Part shown: positions 57,001 to 64,000 of the stretch, in pieces
Layout: every line of letters begins with the position of its first letter
Numbering within the stretch: position 1 is the first letter of the stretch
Assembly: GCA_963775625.1 (NCBI GenBank)
Contig: CAVZJM010000009.1
Span: 81,752-145,751, forward strand
DNA length: 64,000 bases
DNA from: JAIBJN01 sp963775625
GTDB taxonomy: Bacteria; Actinomycetota; Thermoleophilia; Gaiellales; Gaiellaceae
Direction of reading: 5' to 3'
Program-made: the position numbers and the translations under genes
The notes under the pieces: generated by a model
What the model was told of the DNA's origin: nothing
The model's input: only the letters and a program-made list of their open reading frames with translations
Database searches by the model: none

Positions 57001-59269
57001 GATCCGGCGCCGGTTCGAGCGCGAGTTCGAGCACTTCGCCCACGCTCAGCACTGGGCAGAAGGTCATCGCATTGCGCACGTCCTCGGGCACGTCCTCGAG
57101 ATCGGCGCGGTTCCGCTCAGGGATGATCACCTCGGTCAGGCCTGCGGCATGGGCAGCCAGCACCTTCTGCTTGAGGCCCCCGATTGGAAGGACGCGTCCC
57201 TGCAGCGTCACCTCGCCGGTCATTCCTACCGTGTGCTTCACGGGCCGCTTCGTCAGGAGCGATGCAAGCGCCGTCGTCATCGTGATTCCCGCACTCGGGC
57301 CGTCCTTCGGGATCGCGCCGGCAGGGACGTGCACGTGAAACGACTTACCCTGGACCTCGTCCGACGGGATCTCGAGCTCCTCGCTGTGCGCACGCACCCA
57401 CGAGAGCGCGATCTGCGCCGATTCCTTCATGACGTCGCCGAGCTGACCGGTCAGCACGAGGCCTCCGTCGCCTTCCATCCGCGTCGCCTCGACGAAGAGG
57501 ACGTCACCGCCGGTGCCGGTCACCGCGAGGCCGGTGGCGACGCCAGGGACGGCGGTTCGCTCCGCCGCCTCCTGCCAGAACCGCTGTCGGCCGAGCGCGT
57601 CGCGAACCTGCGTGACGTCGATTGCGACAGGCGATTCGGCATCGCCTGAGACGATTCTGGTTGCGGTCTTCCTCAGCACCTTGCCGAGCTCGCGCTCGAG
57701 CTGACGAACCCCCGCCTCCCGCGTGTATTCGTTGATGACCGTCTCGACGACGTCGTCCGTGATCTCGACCTCGTCCTCGCGGAGCCCGTTCCGCTCTCGC
57801 TGGCGAGGCCACAGGTAGCCGCGCGCGATTGCGACCTTCTCGTCGACGGTGTAGCCGTCGAAGCGGATTACTTCCATGCGGTCGAGCAGTGGCCCCGGAA
57901 TGGTCTCCGCGACGTTCGCGGTCGCGATGAAGACGACCTGGGAGAGGTCGAGCTCGACGTCGAGGTAGTGGTCTCTGAACGAATGGTTCTGCGCCGGGTC
58001 GAGAACCTCGAGGAGCGCGGCCGACGGATCGCCGCGCCAGTCGGCCCCGACCTTGTCGACCTCGTCCAGCATGATCACCGGGTTCATCGTCCCGGCATCG
58101 CGGAGGGCACGGACGAGCCGGCCGGGGAGAGCGCCGATGTAGGTGCGACGATGGCCGCGAATCTCGGCCTCGTCGCGGACGCCGCCGAGCGACATGCGCA
58201 CGAACTCGCGGTTGAGCGCGCGGGCGATGGACTCGCCGATCGAGGTCTTGCCCGTTCCGGGTGGCCCGATGAGGGTGAGGATGGCACCGGAGCGCTTGTC
58301 TTCGGCAATCCCGCGCTCCTGCCGGAGCTTGCGGACGGCCAGGTACTCGACGATCCGCTCCTTCACGTCCTCGAGACCCGCGTGGTCGGCGTCCAGGATC
58401 TCACGTGCGATCTTCGGGTCGAGGCGCTCGTCGGAAGTCTTGCCCCACGGCACCGCGAGGAGCCAGTCGAGGTACGTGCGGATCATCGACGCCTCACCCG
58501 AGGCATCCCCCATTCGCTCGAGACGCCCGAGCTCGCGCTCGGCCTGCTCGCGCACCTCCTCGGGCATGGATGTCTCGTCGATCCTCCGGCGATACTCGTC
58601 GACGACGTTGGCATCGTCCTCGCCGAGCTCCTTCCGGATCGATTCGAGCTGCTTGCGGAGGAAGTACTCCCGCTGCTGGGCCTGAGCGCCCGACTCGACG
58701 TCGTCGCGGATGCGCCGGCGCACCTGGAGCTCGGCAAGACGCTCACGCTGGAGCGACAAGGCGAGCTCGAGGCGATCCACTACGTCGGTGGTCTCGAGCA
58801 ATCGGACGCGCTGCTCGAAGGTGAGGTCGGGCGAATAGGCACAGGTGTCAGCGAGCGCCCCGGGCTCGACGACCGAGCGGAGGAACTCACCGATCCGCGC
58901 GTCGGCCTCGCGGAGTTCGAGAATCTCTTGCACGACTGCGCGGTACTCCGTCTCCAGTTCGCGCGTCTTGACCGGCGGCGGCGTCTCGTCGGGCTGTTCC
59001 TCGACCTCGACGTAGAGGCGACCGCCACTCCCGGTCTCGGCGGCGTGCACGAGAGCACGGTGCAGCCCTGTCAAGGTGACGACGGGAGCACCCCCCGGGA
59101 GGCGCGCCGTCTCGACGACTTCGACGACGGTTCCGACCTTCGCGTAGGCGCCTTCGTGCCGCGGGACCAGGAGCAGGTGCGACTCGTCTGCGGTGTCCAG
59201 CGGGATCGTGACGGTCATGTTGGGGAAGACGACGGTGTCGTCCAGCGGGACGAGCAGGTACTTCTTCAA
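56981..59269 (-). CDS. lon: ATP-dependent Lon protease
   Basis: This protein of about 762 residues has the N-terminal substrate domain (KKYLLVPLDDTVVFPNMTV) and a coiled-coil middle. The AAA module has Walker A GPPGTGKTS near residue 335, VIMLDEVDKVG as Walker B, and FIATANV. The protease domain has Ser in PKDGPSAGITM near 656 and Lys in GGLKQKVLAAH near 697. TTG 59269 gives a canonical N-terminus; the frame extends upstream to 59335 without family sequence. The upstream region is AT-rich on the minus strand (CTATAAAAG, ACTATATTTTC), which is striking in this GC-rich DNA and suggests a strong or regulated promoter. Confidence 0.94.
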   Translation of the reverse strand: MKKYLLVPLDDTVVFPNMTVTIPLDTADESHLLLVPRHEGAYAKVGTVVEVVETARLPGGAPVVTLTGLHRALVHAAETGSGGRLYVEVEEQPDETPPPVKTRELETEYRAVVQEILELREADARIGEFLRSVVEPGALADTCAYSPDLTFEQRVRLLETTDVVDRLELALSLQRERLAELQVRRRIRDDVESGAQAQQREYFLRKQLESIRKELGEDDANVVDEYRRRIDETSMPEEVREQAERELGRLERMGDASGEASMIRTYLDWLLAVPWGKTSDERLDPKIAREILDADHAGLEDVKERIVEYLAVRKLRQERGIAEDKRSGAILTLIGPPGTGKTSIGESIARALNREFVRMSLGGVRDEAEIRGHRRTYIGALPGRLVRALRDAGTMNPVIMLDEVDKVGADWRGDPSAALLEVLDPAQNHSFRDHYLDVELDLSQVVFIATANVAETIPGPLLDRMEVIRFDGYTVDEKVAIARGYLWPRQRERNGLREDEVEITDDVVETVINEYTREAGVRQLERELGKVLRKTATRIVSGDAESPVAIDVTQVRDALGRQRFWQEAAERTAVPGVATGLAVTGTGGDVLFVEATRMEGDGGLVLTGQLGDVMKESAQIALSWVRAHSEELEIPSDEVQGKSFHVHVPAGAIPKDGPSAGITMTTALASLLTKRPVKHTVGMTGEVTLQGRVLPIGGLKQKVLAAHAAGLTEVIIPERNRADLEDVPEDVRNAMTFCPVLSVGEVLELALEPAPDHALQAA

Positions 59270-59539
59270 GGCTGGCTCACACTCCTGAGTTGGTCTTGAA
59301 AATATAGTAGCTACAGCTTTTATAGTGACGGGCACGCATTTGACTCATCGCCGCCATCGCCGGATTAGGCCTGAGAGCCGTCTCGATCACGCTCTTGCAG
59401 GGTCTGTCGGCGCTCGCGCGCGACGACGTTGAAAGCCCCGGGGTGTGCTGGGATCAACGACCTTGTGAGGTCGAACATCATTGAGCCCTGCTTCCTCGGG
59501 ACGGCACAACGCCGCTGACCGAACCCGCGGGTTGCTCGC
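59270..59539 (-). promoter_or_regulatory. Upstream region of lon
   Basis: This 270-base gap holds an AT-rich tract around 59292-59325 with TATAAA/TATATT elements and the 8-base palindrome GTAGCTAC. The far end, just after the LuxR-type gene stop, has a perfect 12-base palindrome AACCCGCGGGTT (59522-59533) that may help terminate that gene. I see no gene. Confidence 0.45.
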
Positions 59540-62296
59540 CTACGACAAACGGCGTGCTAGTTGTGTTCGTGACTTGACGCCCAGCTTGCGGAACACCTTG
59601 CGTAGGTGGTACTCGACCGTACTGGGGCTAATAAACAGCTGGGCGGCGATTTCGCGGTTCGTCTGTCCTTCCGCCGCGAGGCGTGAGATCTGCGTCTCCT
59701 GAGGGGTGAGCTGACCGAGCGTGTCCACCGTCCGCTTGCGGGCACGCTCGCCCGTCGCCCGCAACTCGACGCGCGCGCGCTCGGCGAAAGCCTCGGTTCC
59801 GAAATCGGAGAAGAGGTCGTGGGCAACACGCAGCTCATTCCGTGCGTCCAGGCGTCGCCGTTGACGTCTGAGCCACTCACCGTAGAGCAGATGAGACCGG
59901 GCGAGGTGCAGACGCACGCGCGTCGGTTCTAGATGGTCAATCGCATCCCGGTAAAGGGTCTCGGCAGCTTCACCCTCATTCAGGAGCGCCCGCGAGCGTG
60001 CTTCCACGCCCAGCGCCCACAGGCTGCCGCTGGCGCGCGTCGACTCACTCAAGACGTCGAGGGCCTCTTCAGCACGCTCCACTCGCCCGCTGCGGCTGGC
60101 GGCTTCAATCAGCTCGATCATCGCGAAGGTCGAGAACCACAGTTCATGAGGATCCGCAACGGCTTGTTCGGCCGCGGCGAACGCCTGCTCGTAACGCCCG
60201 AGGCCGTTATAGAGCGCGGCGGTGACCCACTGCGACACGGTGAGCCCAATCCCTTCGCCCCGGGCGAGGAAATCCGCCGCGCCGCCTCGAACCAGTCGCG
60301 TCACCTCATCTTCATCCCCGCGAAAGGCGGCCAGCGCGAGAGCTCCATACGCAGGGACAACGCGATCGTCGGTGGCCACAGCAAGTGCAGTTGATTCCTC
60401 TACCAGCGACTCGGCCGCCCGTATCTCCCCAGCAAGTATGTGGACCCCCACCCGAGTGCTGAGCGCGAGCGGGAGTTGCGCGAGTGCGCCGACTTCACGG
60501 GCAGCTCGTATGTGGCGCGTCGTCAACGAGTCCCAGCCCTCGTAGTCCCAGATGAATCCCGCCGCCCGGCCGGCCAGCCACAGCCAACGGAGACTCTCCT
60601 CTGTCCCGAGCTTCTTGCTTTGGAACGCACTAAGCGCCTTCCGTATCATCGGCGTTCCGGCCGAAGGCCCTTCAGCGACCAGCAGCGCCAGACCATCGAG
60701 AAGAAGATCCACCGGTCGCGGGGGCACCGGCGATGTGAGCGCGGCACGTGCTGCGGTGGCGATCCGTCGTGCATCACCGGCGCCTCCCAGGCGTCCAGCG
60801 AACAAGGCAGCGGTAAGCGCGTCGAGATAGATCTCACGCGCTAGGGGTACGTCCTGTGACTCGAGTCGCTCTGCGGCTGCTAACAGCAGGAGCGGCGCCT
60901 CACTTCCACGATCCTCTGCGAACGAAACTCTGGCGCGAAGGACGTCGACCTGGGCTTGCTGGAGTTCGTCGAGCGGCCCGGCCTCGGCGCTCGCAACAAG
61001 CGTGAGCGCGTCATCGAGCGCACCCGCCTGCTGCTTCGCCTGAGCCGCGGCGAGCGCCCGCGCAGATCGACGCGCAGGGTCGGGCGTCAGCGCGGAGGAG
61101 CGCTCGAGGAAGGCCGCGGCCGCGGCCAAACCACCCCGCGCCTGGGCTCGGGCCGCGGAGAGCTCGAGATCCGCCGCAACTTCCTCGTCGGGCATAGAGG
61201 TCGCCTGCGCCCGGTGCCACGCGCGGCGATCCGGGTCGATCTCCGGATCGGTCGCTTCAGCGAGGGCTCGGTGGACCTCCCGTCGCTCGCTCGGCTCGGC
61301 CGCCCCGTAGACCGCCGAGCGCACGAGCGGATGACGGAACGACACTGCGCCGGCCAGCGTCAGCAAGCCGTCCGATTCGACGGCGTGCCCGGCTGTCTCC
61401 GGGATCCCGACCAGCTGCGCCGCGCGCCACAGAAGCGCAGGGTCGCCGACCGGTTCCGCAGCAGCCAGGAGCAGCAACCGGCGCGCGTCGCGCGGGAGCC
61501 GCGCCAGCCGCCGCCTGAAGCTCTGCTCGATCCCCGTGGAGAGAGGCAGCGCCGGCAGGCCAAAACCGCCGGCGAGCTGACCCGGCGTCAGCCCGCGCGG
61601 GAGCTCCAAGAGCGCGAGCGGATTCCCGCCGGTCTCGGCGACGATCCGCTCAAGCACGGACTCGTCGAGCCGCGCGACGAGGATGGATTCCAACAGCGCC
61701 CGTGCATCTCGGCGACCCAACGGATCGACAGCGAGCTGCGGGAAACGGGCCAGTCCGCCTCCCATGTCACGTGTCGCGAACGCGAGCGCGATCCTCTCTG
61801 CCAGCAGGCGGCGGGCAACGAACCCGAGTGTTCGGGCAGACGCGCCGTCCAGCCACTGCGCGTCGTCGACCACGCACAGGAGCGGCTGCTCTTCTGCAGC
61901 CTCGGACAGCAGGCCGAGAACCGCGAGCCCGACAAGAAACGGGCTCGGCGCCGGACCGGCATCGAGCCCGAAGGCGACGCCGAGCGCGTTACGCTGAGGA
62001 TCAGGGAGACGCTCGATGAAGTCGAGAATCGTCGAGCAGAGCTGTTGCACTGCTGCGTAGTCGAGCTCCATCTCCCCTTCGACCCCCGCGGTACGAACGA
62101 CGCGGAAGTCGTGGCCCGCGTCGACCGCGTACTCGAGCAGCGCGGTCTTGCCGACGCCGGGATCTCCGTGCACGACGAGGACGGCGCCGTGACCGTCCCG
62201 CGCGGTATCCAGCAGCCGCTCGAGCACCGCGCGCTCGCGTTGCCGACCAAGCAGATGCGCTCCCGGCGCCGCAATCAGTGACAAATCTCCGCTCAT
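59540..62296 (-). CDS. Large ATP-binding LuxR-family regulator (LAL type)
   Basis: This 918-residue protein has an N-terminal ATPase with Walker A HGDPGVGKTALL (about residue 47) and Walker B LLCVVDDAQW. A long helical, TPR-like middle follows, then a LuxR-type helix-turn-helix at the C-terminus (LTPQETQISRLAAEGQTNREIAAQLF, STVEYHLRKVFRKLGVKSR). LAL regulators sense ligands through the TPR region and activate nearby operons. It is divergent from the MBL hydrolase and alpha/beta hydrolase genes, its likely targets. The coding style here is slightly less GC-biased than in the trp region. The gene is intact. Confidence 0.9.
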   Translation of the reverse strand: MSGDLSLIAAPGAHLLGRQRERAVLERLLDTARDGHGAVLVVHGDPGVGKTALLEYAVDAGHDFRVVRTAGVEGEMELDYAAVQQLCSTILDFIERLPDPQRNALGVAFGLDAGPAPSPFLVGLAVLGLLSEAAEEQPLLCVVDDAQWLDGASARTLGFVARRLLAERIALAFATRDMGGGLARFPQLAVDPLGRRDARALLESILVARLDESVLERIVAETGGNPLALLELPRGLTPGQLAGGFGLPALPLSTGIEQSFRRRLARLPRDARRLLLLAAAEPVGDPALLWRAAQLVGIPETAGHAVESDGLLTLAGAVSFRHPLVRSAVYGAAEPSERREVHRALAEATDPEIDPDRRAWHRAQATSMPDEEVAADLELSAARAQARGGLAAAAAFLERSSALTPDPARRSARALAAAQAKQQAGALDDALTLVASAEAGPLDELQQAQVDVLRARVSFAEDRGSEAPLLLLAAAERLESQDVPLAREIYLDALTAALFAGRLGGAGDARRIATAARAALTSPVPPRPVDLLLDGLALLVAEGPSAGTPMIRKALSAFQSKKLGTEESLRWLWLAGRAAGFIWDYEGWDSLTTRHIRAAREVGALAQLPLALSTRVGVHILAGEIRAAESLVEESTALAVATDDRVVPAYGALALAAFRGDEDEVTRLVRGGAADFLARGEGIGLTVSQWVTAALYNGLGRYEQAFAAAEQAVADPHELWFSTFAMIELIEAASRSGRVERAEEALDVLSESTRASGSLWALGVEARSRALLNEGEAAETLYRDAIDHLEPTRVRLHLARSHLLYGEWLRRQRRRLDARNELRVAHDLFSDFGTEAFAERARVELRATGERARKRTVDTLGQLTPQETQISRLAAEGQTNREIAAQLFISPSTVEYHLRKVFRKLGVKSRTQLARRLS

Positions 62297-62419
62297 CCTT
62301 CTCGGGCAGCATGACACGAGGCAACGAACTAAGGAATTCCGGGATTCGATCGCCTGATCCTGGCGGCGACCATGCCCGCTCATGGCCTTGTCTTTACACG
62401 GGAGGAGGACTCGATAAGC
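62297..62419. promoter_or_regulatory. Divergent control region of the LAL regulator and hydrolase operon
   Basis: This 123-base region contains the palindrome GGAATTCC (about 62332-62339) and a nearby GATTCGATCG. These could be an operator for the LAL regulator. GGGAGGAGGA (62400-62409) is the ribosome site for the MBL gene. Promoter boxes are not clear. Confidence 0.4.
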
Positions 62420-63400
62420 ATGTCGGAGACGACGACTGAACGGAGATCCACCAAGACGCGAGACCTGCCGGACTACGCGCCGGTCCCGCGGTCGGCGCTC
62501 GGCCCCGCGCTCAACGAGCAGGGCTACTACGTCGGCCGCGTCGAGCGAAACCTGTACTGGGTCACCGACGGCACCTACCAGTCGGCGTTCCTGACGACCT
62601 CGGACGGCGTCGTGCTGCTCGACGCGCCCCCCACTATCGGAAAAAACATTCAGCGCGCGGTCAACGAGATCGCTGCTGCCAACGGCGTCAGCAACAAGGT
62701 GACCCACCTCATTTACTCCCACCACCATGCCGACCACGCGGGCGCGTCCTCGCTGTTCGACAAGAACGTCACGCGCATCGGGCACGAGGAGACCCGGCGC
62801 CTTCTGCTGCGCGACGACGACCCAGCCAGGCCACCAAACGAAGAAACGTTCCAGGACCGGCGCACCCTGGAGATCGGCGGCGAGCGGATCGACCTGGCCT
62901 GGCACGGCGCCAACCACTCCCCCGACAACATCATCATCCACCTGCCCGACCACGAAACGTTGATGCTCATCGACATCGTCAACCCGGGCTGGGCGCCGGT
63001 CTACGTCGCGAACCTGACGGAGGACATCCCCGGCTACATCGAGGCTCCGGCGAACGCCCTCGCCTACTCCTGGAAGCACTTCATCGGCGGCCACCTCGGC
63101 CGGCTCGGCACCCGCGAGGACGTCACGCTGCATCAGCAGTACATGGCGGACATCGTCGAGAACTCGAGGAAGGCGATCGACACCGTCGATCCGACGCGGT
63201 ACTTCGTGAAGTACGGCGACAACATGTGGGCCGCGGTGAAGGGTTACCTCGACGAGGTCACGGCCGTCGCCGCAGCACCAGTGATCGAGAGGTACACCGG
63301 CGTGCTCGCGGCCGCAGACGTCTTCACCGAAAGCACGACGTTCTGGGTCATGGAATCGATTCGGCTTGATCTCGGCTACGGCTCCCAGGTGCATCCCTGA
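62420..63400 (+). CDS. MBL-fold metallo-hydrolase
   Basis: This 326-residue metallo-beta-lactamase-fold hydrolase has metal motif YSHHHADHAGASSLF (about residues 98-112), a later His in AWHGANHSPDN, and Asp in MLIDIVNPGW. A C-terminal His lies in HFIGGHLGRLGT. The ATG at 62420 follows a strong GGAGGAGG; a longer frame from 62372 is less likely. No signal peptide is seen, so it is cytoplasmic. Related enzymes act on lactones, thioesters or phosphodiesters. It is followed by an alpha/beta hydrolase gene on the same strand, suggesting a small catabolic operon controlled by the divergent LAL regulator. Confidence 0.88.
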   Translation: MSETTTERRSTKTRDLPDYAPVPRSALGPALNEQGYYVGRVERNLYWVTDGTYQSAFLTTSDGVVLLDAPPTIGKNIQRAVNEIAAANGVSNKVTHLIYSHHHADHAGASSLFDKNVTRIGHEETRRLLLRDDDPARPPNEETFQDRRTLEIGGERIDLAWHGANHSPDNIIIHLPDHETLMLIDIVNPGWAPVYVANLTEDIPGYIEAPANALAYSWKHFIGGHLGRLGTREDVTLHQQYMADIVENSRKAIDTVDPTRYFVKYGDNMWAAVKGYLDEVTAVAAAPVIERYTGVLAAADVFTESTTFWVMESIRLDLGYGSQVHP

Positions 63401-63478
63401 TCGCCAGCACCGCGATGAAAACAGGGCGAGCGAGCCTGGAGCGCTGCCACAAACCAACCCAACTGAAGGAGATCCTCC

Positions 63479-64000
63479 GTGAGCACCGAGCAGCGAGAGA
63501 ACCTCGATGCAATCCTGCGACAGTCAGCCTTCCCCGTCGGCAGCGATGTCAACGAGCAACGGCGTCTGCTCCGAGAGTTGCTATCGGCGCAGCCGCTGCC
63601 CGCCGACGTGGCCGTGGCCGCAGCCGCATTGGGCGGCGTCCCAACCGCCGAGATCAGAGTCGACGGGATCGAACCTCGCCACGTTGTTCTTTACTTCCAC
63701 GGCGGCGTGTACGTGATGGGGGATGCCTTCCTCGCCGCTGACCTGGCCTCGCAGGTCGGCCGGCGGACGCAGGCCAAGGTCATCTCCGTCGACTACCGGC
63801 TCGCCCCCGAGCACTCGTATCCGGCGGCGGTCGACGACGCTCTTGCCGCCTATGAAGCCCTCCTGCACGACGGCATCGCCCCGGCGGACATCGTCCTCGC
63901 GGGCGAGTCCGCCGGCGGCGGGCTCGCTGTCGCCACCCTGGTCAACGCGAGAGATCACGGGCTGCCCTTGCCGGCGGCAGCCTTCGTCATGTCACCGTAT
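63479..64000 (+). CDS. Alpha/beta hydrolase, hormone-sensitive-lipase family, 3' end outside window
   Basis: It opens at GTG 63479 with AAGGAGAT upstream and stays open to the window end (174 codons). The frame includes the HSL-family oxyanion motif VLYFHGGVYVMGD (about residue 74), DYRLAPEHSYPAAVDDALAAY, and the nucleophile elbow GESAGGG (about residue 142). These place it in the alpha/beta hydrolase fold-3 esterase family. The catalytic Asp and His must lie beyond the window. It is separated from the MBL gene by 78 bases and probably forms an operon with it. Confidence 0.88.
   Translation, partial: MSTEQRENLDAILRQSAFPVGSDVNEQRRLLRELLSAQPLPADVAVAAAALGGVPTAEIRVDGIEPRHVVLYFHGGVYVMGDAFLAADLASQVGRRTQAKVISVDYRLAPEHSYPAAVDDALAAYEALLHDGIAPADIVLAGESAGGGLAVATLVNARDHGLPLPAAAFVMSPY

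Overview
The window is GC-rich and densely coded. It has actinobacterial traits: GTG/TTG starts, GTGA/ATGA stop-start overlaps, a PASTA-domain surface protein, an LprG-type lipoprotein, a large LuxR regulator and an apparently leaderless trp leader peptide. I infer an actinobacterium, perhaps of class Thermoleophilia, probably from soil or an environmental assembly. The phylum-level call is fairly safe; the class is a guess from gene style.

Layout. (1) About 1-23.2 kb is a surface-polysaccharide locus: a FemAB/GNAT-like protein, sulfotransferase, Wzx-type flippase, GT2 glycosyltransferase, hexapeptide acetyltransferase, O-antigen ligase-like protein, a zinc-ribbon Wzz-like protein, two alkaline-phosphatase-superfamily proteins, a methyltransferase, and three paralogues of an unrecognised secreted repeat-fold family. 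One of these paralogues is fused to a DNRLRE-like domain and five Ig-like repeats. A decayed IS481-like element follows, then an activation module of AMP-ligase, asparagine synthase, acyl carrier protein and NadE-like synthase. (2) 23.3-43.9 kb holds an atypical response regulator, methylmalonyl-CoA mutase, a roughly 3500-residue surface protein, cobalamin adenosyltransferase (cofactor supply for the mutase), a lipoprotein, an HD-GYP regulator, 3-hydroxyacyl-CoA dehydrogenase and thiolase, an M48 protease and a DUF4389 protein. (3) 43.9-50.2 kb is a trpE-G-D-CF-B-A operon with a promoter, a 21-codon leader peptide rich in Trp and an attenuator. A palindromic insertion separates trpD from the fused trpCF. 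(4) 50.2-64 kb holds two RTX-type proteins, a methylcrotonyl-CoA-type carboxylase beta subunit, a DapA-family lyase, an enoyl-CoA hydratase, a small membrane protein overlapping a truncated Trp/Cys-rich protein, an HxlR regulator, Lon, a LuxR-type ATPase regulator, an MBL hydrolase and a partial alpha/beta hydrolase.

Two dispersed non-coding repeat families stand out. The first is a 165-bp imperfect palindrome with about 19-bp terminal inverted repeats, present in two full copies and one internally deleted copy. At least one end of each copy lies at, or within one base of, a stop codon, and the IS element is inserted exactly at the edge of the deleted copy. The second is a roughly 80-nt motif found just 3' of trpA and just 3' of the DapA-family gene, with one apparent covarying helix pair.

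Several genes between 9.7 and 29.7 kb carry single-base frameshifts (phosphatase, secreted paralogue 1, AMP-ligase, asparagine synthase, giant protein, transposase). No comparable break is visible in the genes from 30 to 64 kb, so the 5' half is either decaying accessory DNA or lower-quality sequence. No complete tRNA, rRNA or CRISPR array was seen.
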